Below are positions 14,448-23,221 of a stretch of DNA of 33,540 nt, one piece after another. The stretch is from positions 1 to 33,540 of the IMG/VR virus record IMGVR_UViG_3300040977_000097; one strand, given 5' to 3'. The notes beneath the pieces were generated by a model, which searched no databases, was not told where the DNA came from, and saw only the letters and a list, made by a program, of their open reading frames with translations. This DNA is from a virus. The stretch's first letter is position 1, and the number at the start of each line of letters is the position of its first letter. Position numbers and translations under genes: made by a program.

Positions 14448-16513
14448 TATGGATTGCCTCCCCATTGGTTAGTGCCGCGAATAAATGTCTCGTCGCTTAT
14501 TGCGCTTTGACCTGTTGGTTGCTGTTGCTGGTTGTCGCTGCTACCCATACTACCCCAGTCAACATTAGACGCTAGATTGCCCAAAGCATTAGTTATGCCT
14601 GTCACTTTGTTTGCTTGAGCTATATCTCTCATGCCTGCCGCTTGGGACATTTGGTTTGCAAAGTTTAACGTATTAGTGCCTTGGCCTACACTTATATTAC
14701 CTAGATTAGTACCTAGGCCAGCCTGCAATTGACTTTTATTTGTCATTTGGTTTTGTAATATGTTCGCTATATTTTGTGTTGTTTGGTCGTTTAGGTTTGC
14801 TAGGTTATTACCTAGATTACCAATATTTTGAGATTGTTGCTGCCTAGTTTGACCTATATTGCTAGCTAATTGCTGCCCAACACCCATCCTCATATTACCA
14901 ATAATCCCACCGGATTGCATTTGATTGCCTGCTAATTGGCTAGCTGCGCCAGTTTCAAGGCCTGCAAGATTACCACCTAAAACTTGGTTTATTTGGTTCG
15001 TACTTAGCCCTTGCTGCTGTAGTGATTGGTATAATCTCTCGGCTGTTGCTGCGTCTAGTCCCGCTATCTGTCCCGCTGTTTGCATGTCAATATTTGCTAG
15101 GTTTCCTGCTGTCTCTCTTATTCCTGCAATCCTCTGATCTTGAGTTCCTAGCCTTAGTTGAGATTCAGCACCCATGAATTGCCCCTGCATTGCTGCCAAC
15201 TTCTCACCAAGCCCCCTGCTCAACTGCGATTCACTTAGCCCTGTTCTTTGTGCTAAATCAGCCAGTTTTGATGCTATATTGGCTTGTAGTTGCCCTCTAG
15301 CTATATTGGCTTGCCCTTTTAATTGCGCATTTGCTTGATTCGCCTGTGTTTCTAAAGAGCTTATTTGTCCAGCGGCCTGAAGCCCTCTGCCGGATATAGA
15401 CTGAAGGTTTGCGATTTGCCTTTGCAGGTCTTGTGATGCTATACCCTGCGCTTGCTCTTGTAGTGCGGTTAATACATTTCCACCTTGAAGCCCACCGGTT
15501 GCCGCCGCGTTTCTTAATAGTGATTGCTCTTGCCTTTCGCGCAGGAACTTTTGACCTGCGCTTTCTTGGAAATTAGCGTAAGCCTCTGCTTGCGCTTCGG
15601 GGCCAGCCGCACCAGATAAGGCAAGCTCTAGGGCTGTCGATTTTGCGCCCGCTCTACTGTATGGATTAAGATGACCAACGCTAGCTTTAACTCTAGGAGT
15701 TGATATAGAGCCGCTAAACCTAAGTGCCTCATTTAAATCCTCCCTAGCCTGGTTGTATCCCCCTCTTTCGCTTGCCATTGCGTCGTCATACCCTTGAGTT
15801 AGAGCTTGCCTCATTCCCTGCTGCCCTTCTCGCAACAGGTTTAATTGACTGGCTTGGCCACTTCTTAGTATTTTGTCGGTTTCGGCTTGCGATTGAGTTA
15901 GTCTATCCTGAGCTGTTCCAGCTGCCCTTTCTATGTCTCTGCCACTATCCGCGCTTGAACGCAGCAATTGCTGTCTTGCTTGCTCAAAATTCGATGTTAA
16001 ATCCTGCTCTCCGCGTCTTGCTATGTCTGTTAGAGCGCGTCTTGCTGAGTCTCTGCCTTGCGTTATATCTTGAGCCGCATTAAATCGCGCTTGCTCAATT
16101 GCGGATTCAGCCCCTCTCAATCCATACGTTGGTTCAATCGTTTCCTGCTCGCCGATACTATATATCCGGCTATCGCTACCACTCCTTTCGGGTAAGCCTA
16201 GCAACTCTCTTTTAAAATCATCAGCGCCAAAGTCAAGAATCTTATTCGATGCGTCAGTAAAGTTTGCTAGATAAGATTGAGTTGTTAATTGACCTTGCTT
16301 GAATTGCTCGATTATTTCAGGGGTCATAATATCTATAGTGCCCATTGCGTCACCATAGTATTTTTTTATTTCTTGCTTTCCCTTCTCCGCCTCGGCTCTT
16401 GATTCGGATTGAGAGCGCCTTAACGCCTCCTCCTGCCTTCTTGCTGCCTTGTCTTGCTTGTTGGAACTGTAAATAGTACCAACAAGAGCTATTGCTGCTG
16501 CTGCCCAACCCAT
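14447..16513 (-). CDS. P22 gp7-like ejection protein, enlarged and Gln-rich (688 aa)
   Basis: The N-terminus, MGWAAAAIALVGTIYSSNKQ, is a short hydrophobic helix followed by a basic coiled coil (about 20-55), as in P22 gp7 and related injection proteins. Almost all the rest is helical, Gln/Ala/Asn-rich with many repeated IAxxQ and LQxQAxxA motifs. At 688 residues it is about three times the length of P22 gp7, so it may have absorbed other functions or be an elongated internal protein. It is first of the three ejection genes and overlaps the second by one base. Confidence 0.6.
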   Translation of the reverse strand: MGWAAAAIALVGTIYSSNKQDKAARRQEEALRRSQSESRAEAEKGKQEIKKYYGDAMGTIDIMTPEIIEQFKQGQLTTQSYLANFTDASNKILDFGADDFKRELLGLPERSGSDSRIYSIGEQETIEPTYGLRGAESAIEQARFNAAQDITQGRDSARRALTDIARRGEQDLTSNFEQARQQLLRSSADSGRDIERAAGTAQDRLTQSQAETDKILRSGQASQLNLLREGQQGMRQALTQGYDDAMASERGGYNQAREDLNEALRFSGSISTPRVKASVGHLNPYSRAGAKSTALELALSGAAGPEAQAEAYANFQESAGQKFLRERQEQSLLRNAAATGGLQGGNVLTALQEQAQGIASQDLQRQIANLQSISGRGLQAAGQISSLETQANQANAQLKGQANIARGQLQANIASKLADLAQRTGLSESQLSRGLGEKLAAMQGQFMGAESQLRLGTQDQRIAGIRETAGNLANIDMQTAGQIAGLDAATAERLYQSLQQQGLSTNQINQVLGGNLAGLETGAASQLAGNQMQSGGIIGNMRMGVGQQLASNIGQTRQQQSQNIGNLGNNLANLNDQTTQNIANILQNQMTNKSQLQAGLGTNLGNISVGQGTNTLNFANQMSQAAGMRDIAQANKVTGITNALGNLASNVDWGSMGSSDNQQQQPTGQSAISDETFIRGTNQWGGNP

Positions 16514-16514
16514 T

Positions 16515-16961
16515 CTATAACCCTCTACTTAAAATCATTAAATCATGGGCTTTTTGGTTTTTCTTAAAAGCGCCACTGATAACACCAACTTCATTAAATT
16601 CAAATTCTTTTAGATAATTTATTACGTTTGGGTATATAACAGGAACCTCGGTTATTAACTGCTTGAAAGGCGTGTTTCTCTTTACCCATTCCAATATCTT
16701 AAAGCCTGCGCTTTTACTATATTCTTTTCTGTGTTCTTTTAGTATGTGTATGTGTCCAACGCAAGATAGGGAGGTTTTAACGTGTATACAGCAAACGCCT
16801 ATAACTTTATTGTCAGAAATAATAGATAGCCACCATTCTTTAAAAACATCGGGGTATAAGTCATCAATAACAGCGCCGTCCTCAGTTATTGAGTTTAAAA
16901 TACTATCATCTAGCAATACATCCATTATCAACCCAGAGTTATAAGTTTGTTCTACTATCAC
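16515..16961 (-). CDS. GNAT-like head-assembly accessory protein (P22 gp14-like position, 148 aa)
   Basis: The protein has the strand-helix pattern of an N-acetyltransferase fold: WLSIISDNKVIGVCCIHVKT, then IHILKEHRKEYSKSAGFKILEWVK, then a later strand and YLKEFEFNEVGVISGAF. It sits where P22 has gene 14, between the tail accessory genes and the ejection genes, a place where many podoviruses carry a similar protein. The canonical acetyl-CoA loop is not obvious, so enzymatic activity is uncertain. The GTG start at 16961 overlaps the previous stop; an ATG at 16925 is possible. Confidence 0.55.
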   Translation of the reverse strand: MIVEQTYNSGLIMDVLLDDSILNSITEDGAVIDDLYPDVFKEWWLSIISDNKVIGVCCIHVKTSLSCVGHIHILKEHRKEYSKSAGFKILEWVKRNTPFKQLITEVPVIYPNVINYLKEFEFNEVGVISGAFKKNQKAHDLMILSRGL

Positions 16962-17212
16962 ACCATTACCCAGCCCGTATCATCATCAATGCCCGTCGTC
17001 TTAATATACAGTATACTACCTGTAGTACCGTTTGTATCCATATAGAGTGTTTTGGCTTTTTCTTTAAGCACTCCTTCTGGGCTGCCTTCACCGGCTCTTA
17101 CCTCTAACTGAGACAGGTCGTTTATTATTTGGAAGTGTGATTGTGTTGGGCTGTTGTCGCGCTCAACAATGGGTACATTGACCTCGGTTGGATTTATTAG
17201 TTTATATTCCAT
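16958..17212 (-). CDS. Small beta-rich tail protein in the gp26 position (84 aa)
   Basis: The C-terminal half reads GSPEGVLKEKAKTLYMDTNG and then LYIKTTGIDDDTGWVMV, a repeat unit common in phage fibres and head/tail trimming proteins. It follows the gp10-like gene, the place where P22 carries the gp26 tail needle, but no trimeric coiled coil is visible, so it is not a typical needle. It may be a short plug, decoration or adapter. The start overlaps the gp10-like stop by eleven bases and the stop overlaps the next start. Confidence 0.6.
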   Translation of the reverse strand: MEYKLINPTEVNVPIVERDNSPTQSHFQIINDLSQLEVRAGEGSPEGVLKEKAKTLYMDTNGTTGSILYIKTTGIDDDTGWVMV

Positions 17213-18659
17213 CTAAATCCACCAGTGCTTTTAATAGAACGTATCTATTGTTATCCGTCATTGTTAACTTATAAATCCTGAATCTATTTGACTGGCCCAA
17301 CCTAAACCGCTTAGCTTTGATTGATTCGCCAGTTTTACCCGCACTCATTAATCTGTCACTTGTAAATATACGGCCATCGTTTGAGTACGATAAGGCAATT
17401 TTTGGCTCGGCTGATGGGTCTGGATTTATTCCGCTTTCAATTTCAATCTCGAATGAGTTGTGAAAAACCCTTTTTGATTCGTTGCTGGTAGTTGGTAGTG
17501 CAACCTCTCTAGTTACGAATTCGCCATAATCAGTGTTTGAGTTAAAGTCTAGCTCGCCAATTATTCCGCCCTCACTATCGCCGCATAAGAGCTTGCCGTA
17601 AGCGGTTAGAATGCTCTGTGGGCGCCAACCACTCTTACTACGAAGGTTTTCAGAGCGCCGCTCGCACCATACTTTCTTTTGTGTTAGCTTGCTGGCTTTT
17701 GACTGAAGAACGAAAGTACCCGCGGCAGTTGTCCATCCTATGAAGTCCTCACCCTTCGCTGAGTACGACCAAGTAAAAGCTTCATCTAATTGAATATCAG
17801 TATTCTCTTGAAGCTTTAAATCTATAGCTGTTGTTGATACTGCGGTAAAGTTATTACCACTATGTACATAAACCTGAGGTGATTCATTGTCACCTTGGCC
17901 AATAAATGCAAAGGTATCGTCAAACTCAGCAATGGAAAACTTACTAGCCAGACCTTTTGGTAGTACGTAACCAGTGATTCTTTGAAATGGGAACCCAGCT
18001 CCGCCAACGTTCCTAAATGCCTCGCAGGTCTGAGAGCCAAAAACGTATAATTGGTTTCTGTGCACGTGTAAACCGCGTATATCGTCCGGGTCAGCTTCTG
18101 CCGTGCCAAAATCTAAAGCATTGTAATTAGTACCGTCATTTAAAGCAGATACAAAAAACTTCTTGCCAGCCGTTGAGAAAACAAAATAGCCATCAATAAA
18201 TACAACAATCTCAGCATTACCGTTAGCTGTAAAGTCTAGGTCGGTTATCTGCTGTAATCCGTTTGTTTTTTCATATGTGTAACCAATGCCGGTGCCAGGA
18301 ACCACAATAATCAATTGTATTCCATTATCAGACATTGATACGCGGCCAGTGCCACTTATAGCGCCAAGCTCTTCAAGGTTGAAGCTGAATGATGTGGCGC
18401 TACCTGCAACCCTATTCAGTCTATAAAGCTTATTACCGTTGACAAAATAAGGCTCAGACTTAAACGTGCGCGAACCTCGATTTACTTCAAAGTCACCGCT
18501 ATTTGCAATCTCGGATAGGCCAGGAGTCGGGAATAGTTGGGCCTGTGATATACCCATAGTCTCAGGCACGTTAACATAAAAGTTAAGGCAGCGCTGAGAG
18601 CTGACTGGTAAGGATTCAGATTGATAAAAACCACCGCTTAACGGTATCTCGCTAATCAT
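17202..18659 (-). CDS. P22 gp10-like tail accessory / packaged DNA stabilisation protein (485 aa)
   Basis: P22 gp10 forms the hexameric ring below gp4 that closes the portal after packaging. The length (485 aa) is close to that of gp10. The N-terminus (SGGFYQSESLPVSSQRCLNFYVNVPE) and the FPTPGLSEIANSG segment are hallmarks of the family, followed by many blade-like beta repeats (FSTAGKKFFVSALNDG, LYVFGSQTCEAFRNVGG, FAFIGQGDNESPQVYV). It overlaps the gp4-like gene by four bases. The order gp4-like, gp10-like, small protein, gp14-like, ejection proteins is the P22 order. Confidence 0.82.
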   Translation of the reverse strand: MISEIPLSGGFYQSESLPVSSQRCLNFYVNVPETMGISQAQLFPTPGLSEIANSGDFEVNRGSRTFKSEPYFVNGNKLYRLNRVAGSATSFSFNLEELGAISGTGRVSMSDNGIQLIIVVPGTGIGYTYEKTNGLQQITDLDFTANGNAEIVVFIDGYFVFSTAGKKFFVSALNDGTNYNALDFGTAEADPDDIRGLHVHRNQLYVFGSQTCEAFRNVGGAGFPFQRITGYVLPKGLASKFSIAEFDDTFAFIGQGDNESPQVYVHSGNNFTAVSTTAIDLKLQENTDIQLDEAFTWSYSAKGEDFIGWTTAAGTFVLQSKASKLTQKKVWCERRSENLRSKSGWRPQSILTAYGKLLCGDSEGGIIGELDFNSNTDYGEFVTREVALPTTSNESKRVFHNSFEIEIESGINPDPSAEPKIALSYSNDGRIFTSDRLMSAGKTGESIKAKRFRLGQSNRFRIYKLTMTDNNRYVLLKALVDLDGI

Positions 18660-19588
18660 CGCGTGTGGTCCGGATTCAATTGGATATAAGTGTCTTCATT
18701 ATCAAAACCCTTGGCATTCTCTAGTGATTGCATGGCCTGCATTTGGATCCGTTGAAACTTGCTATCTGTAACCGTGTATTCGTCAGCTAAATACATAGCC
18801 AGGTTATAAGCAAGAGTCAAAAACCATTCACTAGGAAAGTCAGGGTTATCACCGTTTTCAGGTGTTACCTCTGTTGGCCTAACGTATGTGATTCTTAACT
18901 GCTGATTGTTTGATGATGGCGCTTGCCAAACATACAATTCGCCACACGTTAATTGTGGCGTGTAATACCAGCATGTCACGGTGCCTTGACTGGTTTTGTC
19001 TGGCTGTTCAAAGTAATCTGTTCTGGCCCATTCATAAGTTGGAATGTCTTCGCGAGTATTAGACTCTCTAAATCTAGTATCAATGATACTCATCGGCCTA
19101 TCGATATATTCAATATTTAAAAATATATCATTACCACTGCTTACCGTGTCGGTTGGCTCATCTGCAATTAATATAGAGCCAATACCAAAACCCGTAACAG
19201 TGGTTTCAAACTTAACGCCACTATCAAGTGTGATTAATATGGTTTCGCTCATTGTATAAATTGAGCTGTCAGCAACTTCAATTAATAGTGAGGCAGGCAC
19301 ATAATCAGCAGTAACAGAATCCAGTTTGTAGTCGTCCCTAATTGCATTTTTACACCCAGAGCCAAGCTTATACTTTTCCTTGCCTTGCTGAAGAAATAAA
19401 ACGCCCTCAGTGATGGTCCACAAGTGAAATCCTTGTTGCTGCCAGCTTTTAACCATGTCATTGAGTGTTTCAATACCCTGCTCTCTATCAACAGCATTTA
19501 ATGATAACTCAGCATCAATCACACCTAGCAATCTAAGTGCTTTCTTTACTATATCAACAGCCGTTCTTTGTAGTGTAGGTTGATTCAT
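18656..19588 (-). CDS. P22 gp4-like head-to-tail adaptor (310 aa)
   Basis: The start of the protein is helical (VDIVKKALRLLGVIDAELSL, DREQGIETLNDMVKSWQQQGFHLW) as in the gp4 family, which docks beneath the portal. It ends with the FPSEWFLTLAYNLAMYLADEY helix and an RIQMQAMQSLENAK helix. Its 310 residues are longer than P22 gp4, with a beta-rich insertion in the middle (about 80-200). It overlaps the next gene (gp10-like) by four bases and the previous by four, showing tight coupling. Confidence 0.75.
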   Translation of the reverse strand: MNQPTLQRTAVDIVKKALRLLGVIDAELSLNAVDREQGIETLNDMVKSWQQQGFHLWTITEGVLFLQQGKEKYKLGSGCKNAIRDDYKLDSVTADYVPASLLIEVADSSIYTMSETILITLDSGVKFETTVTGFGIGSILIADEPTDTVSSGNDIFLNIEYIDRPMSIIDTRFRESNTREDIPTYEWARTDYFEQPDKTSQGTVTCWYYTPQLTCGELYVWQAPSSNNQQLRITYVRPTEVTPENGDNPDFPSEWFLTLAYNLAMYLADEYTVTDSKFQRIQMQAMQSLENAKGFDNEDTYIQLNPDHTR

Positions 19589-19848
19589 AAGTCGTCTTTA
19601 TTACCCTCGCCAAATGGCAAATTTGCATCATCTTCTGGCGTTGGTCGTGGGTTAGCAACGCTTATTTTATCTTGTCTAGGCTTAACTATTAATTGCGGGT
19701 GCTTCTCGTCGTAAAATTCCTTGGGAGCAAGCTTGTTGTCCCAAGTAAATTTGCATTCTGAGCGCATATAAGTAAAACCGCTTATATCATCCCTGACTTT
19801 ATAATCGCCGGGAACGGCCTTATTCCCATGCTTACGCATCCTGGCCAC
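19585..19848 (-). CDS. Hypothetical structural-region protein (87 aa)
   Basis: The start is a GTG at 19848, chosen because AAGG lies about eight bases upstream; an ATG three codons in has no ribosome site. The protein starts with a basic stretch, and a central DISGFTYMRSECKFTWDNKL motif leads to an acidic C-terminus. Proteins with this type of motif accompany head-completion genes in several phages, but I cannot name a function. It overlaps the gp4-like start by four bases. Confidence 0.6.
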   Translation of the reverse strand: MARMRKHGNKAVPGDYKVRDDISGFTYMRSECKFTWDNKLAPKEFYDEKHPQLIVKPRQDKISVANPRPTPEDDANLPFGEGNKDDL

Positions 19849-19850
19849 AA

Positions 19851-19928
19851 TTAAACCTTGTTACCTTGTTGGTTTGGTGGTAGCTGTGAGCCTTTCTTTT
19901 GCTGCGCTGCTTGTCTTGTTTTACTCAT
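19851..19928 (-). CDS. Tiny basic Gln-rich peptide (25 aa)
   Basis: A short frame, MSKTRQAAQQKKGSQLPPNQ and five further residues, follows GAGGT seven bases upstream. It ends two bases before the GTG of the next gene. The composition (Lys, Gln, Pro) resembles a DNA- or capsid-associated peptide. It is a likely small gene with no recognised function. Confidence 0.45.
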   Translation of the reverse strand: MSKTRQAAQQKKGSQLPPNQQGNKV

Positions 19929-19932
19929 GTTA

Positions 19933-21201
19933 TTACCTCAATCTAAAGTTTGTGAATTTAGCGTTTGTTACAATTATATCGGACGTGCCATCTGTGTTTG
20001 CTACGTAAATAGATACACTATCGCCAGGCTGTAGCGTAAAAATACCAACTAGCGGAACTGATGTGGGCTGACTGTTTTCAGTTCCATTCTCGGTTATCAC
20101 ACTTGCCGCGTCTCCTGGTGTGTCATTCAATACCAATCTAGCAACAATGTAATCCGAACCACCACCGGCCTTCTCCATTGTTACAAAACCAGTAAAGTCT
20201 ATTCTTATTGGTTGCTCACTTACATTTTCAACATCACCATCAACACTTACCGACAGGCGCTCGCTGATAGAGCTTAGCCAGTTTCCTTGATTGATTTTAA
20301 CAAATGTATTTGTAGATACTATTGGGACGGTTGTTTGCGTTACCAGGTACGGGTTGGCGGCAATTATCGAATCCTCTAACCCGCCGTTTGAGCTAAAGTC
20401 AAAGCGTATATCTCCAACAGTAACCCCTCCGGCCAGTGGAGTTATTCCGCCTGAAAAATTCCCGTTTGTGTAACTACATATCTCATTTGGCTGTATATCA
20501 GTATTGCCATTGGAGTTAATGCCAACAGAACCAACTGGTGCGTTCATTACCACTGAGTCAAACTTAGGGTCTGAAAGTACAGCCGCTGAGAAATCCAAGC
20601 CAACAAATGCAGGGTTTGATGATTGCAGGTTAAGCCCATCGGTGCGAGTTGTGTTCCAATTCGCCCCGTTTAGAGTTATGCCTTGTTGAACGTCAATGGA
20701 GCCACTATTAATGATATTTAAATCATCAAGCTCGAAAGTGCCCCACTTGGCAGCAAAGGCAATTAACAACGTGTTACATAGGAAATAATCACCACCACTA
20801 CCTGTTCTAGTCAAATTAAAAACATTAGAGGATGGCGCGACTATTGCTATGTTTCTTATATCTAAATTAGGCCCAGTAAATAAATCATCAGTGCCAAGGT
20901 AAGTTAGCATTGCATACAAAGCGGTTTCAGCCTTAATGACAATACCACCAGCCGATACATCGAATGCGTAAGGGATTGTGATTCCATTTAATGCGCTGAA
21001 ATCATAAACTGTCATGCCGTCTAAAATATACTTTCCGCCAGACTCATAAACATCAAGCTCGCTGACATCGTTAATAATAACAACGTTCTCGGCAAATCGT
21101 CCAGAAGCACCGCCAACAGGAAGGCCTTTAACTAAAAGTTCATCAGTTATATTTAGCTTTTCAAGCTGCGTATAGCCTGGGTTTCCATTTACATCAGCCA
21201 T
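19933..21201 (-). CDS. Fibre-like beta-rich structural protein (422 aa)
   Basis: The N-terminus has the YTQLEKLNITDELLVKG segment that also opens the large tailspike at 7038-9269, so both may attach to the same virion partner. The remainder is beta-rich, with many Ser/Thr/Asn turns and no long helices. A central part (about 90-250) looks like a short beta-helix or shaft, and the last 150 residues like a compact jelly-roll, as in head fibres or short tail fibres. Its place between a capsid-gene partner and the tail adaptor genes is unusual for a tail fibre, so a head fibre is also possible. Confidence 0.6.
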   Translation of the reverse strand: MADVNGNPGYTQLEKLNITDELLVKGLPVGGASGRFAENVVIINDVSELDVYESGGKYILDGMTVYDFSALNGITIPYAFDVSAGGIVIKAETALYAMLTYLGTDDLFTGPNLDIRNIAIVAPSSNVFNLTRTGSGGDYFLCNTLLIAFAAKWGTFELDDLNIINSGSIDVQQGITLNGANWNTTRTDGLNLQSSNPAFVGLDFSAAVLSDPKFDSVVMNAPVGSVGINSNGNTDIQPNEICSYTNGNFSGGITPLAGGVTVGDIRFDFSSNGGLEDSIIAANPYLVTQTTVPIVSTNTFVKINQGNWLSSISERLSVSVDGDVENVSEQPIRIDFTGFVTMEKAGGGSDYIVARLVLNDTPGDAASVITENGTENSQPTSVPLVGIFTLQPGDSVSIYVANTDGTSDIIVTNAKFTNFRLR

Positions 21202-21210
21202 GACGATTCC

Positions 21211-21609
21211 TTATAACTTCGTTTGCTGGTTAACTTCAAGAACCAGAGTTGCATCCAATTCCGCAAAGTCAGCTGAGCCAAGTGTATATGTGATCTCATC
21301 GGCTAAATTGGTTGTTAGTGGAATTGTGGTGCTACCATTGATTCCCGCACCAGAAACACTACCAGCATTGATTAACTCAGTACCAGAACCGCCAGCAATG
21401 CCAACAGATACAGTTTTTACTGCGCCCGTTGTTTCTGGTGTTTTGGTGTAAACCCATGCGCTTATGATTTGGCCGTAAGTTAAGAATACGTTTGTGTTTT
21501 GTGCTGCTGCACTTGCTACGATGTTCAAGTCAATTTCAATAATTGCTTTAACTGTGTCGTATTTTGATTTGTTGCCACTTAAGCCAACCGCGTTTAATCG
21601 TGTAGACAT
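21211..21609 (-). CDS. Hypothetical structural protein after the major capsid gene (132 aa)
   Basis: An AAGGAG ribosome site precedes the ATG, which lies just after the terminator-like hairpin. The protein is beta-rich with Gly/Ser/Thr turns (VSVGIAGGSGTELINAG, GAGINGSTTIPL) and resembles small head decoration or head-fibre base proteins. No family is recognised. It precedes the fibre-like gene at 19933-21201 by ten bases and probably acts with it. Confidence 0.6.
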   Translation of the reverse strand: MSTRLNAVGLSGNKSKYDTVKAIIEIDLNIVASAAAQNTNVFLTYGQIISAWVYTKTPETTGAVKTVSVGIAGGSGTELINAGSVSGAGINGSTTIPLTTNLADEITYTLGSADFAELDATLVLEVNQQTKL

Positions 21610-21630
21610 TTCTTACTCCTTAAGGAAAGG

Positions 21631-21656
21631 AAAAAGCCCCGCTATTGCAGGGCTGT
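21631..21656 (-). terminator. Rho-independent terminator after the major capsid gene
   Basis: On the minus strand, AGCCCTGC, loop AATA and GCGGGGCT form an 8-bp stem with one G-T pair, followed by TTTTTCC. It begins about seven bases after the capsid stop and lies before the ribosome site of the next gene. Partial termination here would raise capsid transcript relative to downstream genes. Confidence 0.75.
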
Positions 21657-21662
21657 TTTTTG

Positions 21663-22583
21663 CTACGAACCTGCGTTACCGTATAAGCCGCGAGGGTCTG
21701 CCCAGCCTTTAGAGTAACGCTGGCGAGCTTTAAAGCGCAGGTTGCCAGTTGTAAAACTGTTATCCTGACCAAAGCTCAGAGGCACACGGTTGAAGCTACA
21801 TAAGCCGTCCATTGCATCAGTCTTGATAAACCATGCGTCACCGATTAAGTAAGGAGTTGTAATCCAACCGTTACGAACCGCGCCTAGTGATTTGGCAGCA
21901 TTAACAGCGTTGTTAGCTGTGTTATTCTGCAACACTGAACCCATAACACGCTCGAACTCGTAGCGGTTTTCACTTGCGCCCACTAATAGCTCAGGTGTTA
22001 GTGAGATTGGCAAGCCGCGAGCATCTTCAGCTCGGTCGATTTGGATCAACATATCTTCAAGCGCTGCCTCAGAGAATGCTGCCGATACCGCTGCTGCATT
22101 TGAGTAAGTACCCGTATTTGTTGGGCCTAATTGGTGGTCTGTTGCAATTAAGCTCTTACCATCACCGCCCGGCATTGTGTGTGCTGCATCGAATGCGCGG
22201 TTAAGGATATTAAAACTAACCGTCTCCTCTGTTACACGCATAGAGCGAGCTAATGACATAGCGTCACGCTGAGCTTGGCTATACAAGTCATCTTCCTGCG
22301 CTTCTTCCGTAACTACGTAGCCTTTAGCAATAGTTGTTGCAATAAACTTAGGAATAAAACCTTGACGGCGTGTATCAAATTGAACCTCTTGGCCTTCAGT
22401 CTTTTCAGACGCTAAACCAAAACCTTCAACCTGTGCTAACACCTCATAAGCTTTTGATGATGATTTATCCTCAAAAACTCGACGCCATAGCATCTCGCGC
22501 TCGGCGTATTCACTGCCAAAAATAGACTCCAAGCCCTCAAGCAAGAGTCGTGGTGCGTTACCTGTAGTAATAGTACCTGACAT
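21663..22583 (-). CDS. Major capsid protein, HK97-like fold (306 aa)
   Basis: Length and position after the scaffold and decoration-like genes fit a major capsid protein. Features include an N-terminal helix (PRLLLEGLESIFGSEYAERE), an E-loop-like region, the long spine helix (EEAQEDDLYSQAQRDAMSLARSM), an A-domain segment around ELLVGASENRYEFERVMGS, and a C-terminal KARQRYSKGWADPRGLYGN. The sequence is of the mid-size family found in many podo- and siphoviruses. A terminator follows directly, typical of a highly expressed gene. Confidence 0.85.
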   Translation of the reverse strand: MSGTITTGNAPRLLLEGLESIFGSEYAEREMLWRRVFEDKSSSKAYEVLAQVEGFGLASEKTEGQEVQFDTRRQGFIPKFIATTIAKGYVVTEEAQEDDLYSQAQRDAMSLARSMRVTEETVSFNILNRAFDAAHTMPGGDGKSLIATDHQLGPTNTGTYSNAAAVSAAFSEAALEDMLIQIDRAEDARGLPISLTPELLVGASENRYEFERVMGSVLQNNTANNAVNAAKSLGAVRNGWITTPYLIGDAWFIKTDAMDGLCSFNRVPLSFGQDNSFTTGNLRFKARQRYSKGWADPRGLYGNAGS

Positions 22584-22585
22584 AA

Positions 22586-23143
22586 TTATACTCCTGCCGC
22601 GCCACTACGGATTGTAGTGTTATTTAAACGTACACGAGCCTTTAAGCCCGTAGGGACACCATCAACACCGTCTGGCTCTAAGCCTACAATGCGGAATTGT
22701 AATGTTGATGTGGTTGCTTTAGTGCCTGAATCAACAGCCATGTTTGAGACTGTTAAGCCGCCGCTTTTAGTTGCGGCAGTCGCGTCAATATCAACATTTA
22801 AACCAACATCAGCAGCAACAAGAGCTCCACCGGTCACATCAGCAATAAAGTTTAGGTTAGGGTCAACGTGAACCATTAAATTGCCTTCAGTAGATGCAGG
22901 CAAGCCAGTCTCTACAAGGTTTTCAGTTTTTAGTTGAGGTGAGATTCCAGCAATAACGCCTGTGATTGCTGCGCCGGGTGCTGCTGCGTCTGCTTCAGCT
23001 CGGCCTTTTGTATCTGATTCGCCAGTAACAACAACAACGTCGCCTGGGGCTAATAAAGTAGCGTGGGTATCAGCAACAGAGTATGACTCTAGTTTGCCGT
23101 TATGGTCAGCGCTACTTTGGCTCATAGCTAGTACGAAAGCCAT
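22586..23143 (-). CDS. Probable capsid decoration/stabilisation protein (185 aa)
   Basis: The gene is two bases upstream of the capsid gene. The protein is rich in Gly, Ala, Val and Thr with beta-type alternation (DVVVVTGESDTKGRAEADAA, ITGVIAGISPQL), the style of capsid-decorating proteins. There are few aromatic residues. It is likely a structural protein bound to the capsid surface; identity is inferred from position and composition. GGAG precedes the ATG. Confidence 0.6.
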   Translation of the reverse strand: MAFVLAMSQSSADHNGKLESYSVADTHATLLAPGDVVVVTGESDTKGRAEADAAAPGAAITGVIAGISPQLKTENLVETGLPASTEGNLMVHVDPNLNFIADVTGGALVAADVGLNVDIDATAATKSGGLTVSNMAVDSGTKATTSTLQFRIVGLEPDGVDGVPTGLKARVRLNNTTIRSGAAGV

Positions 23144-23221
23144 AGTAATTCTCCAATAGTAAATAAAAGTAAGTGTTATTTTCTATTAGTTTAATAACCG
23201 TAACGGCAAACTAAACAGCGA

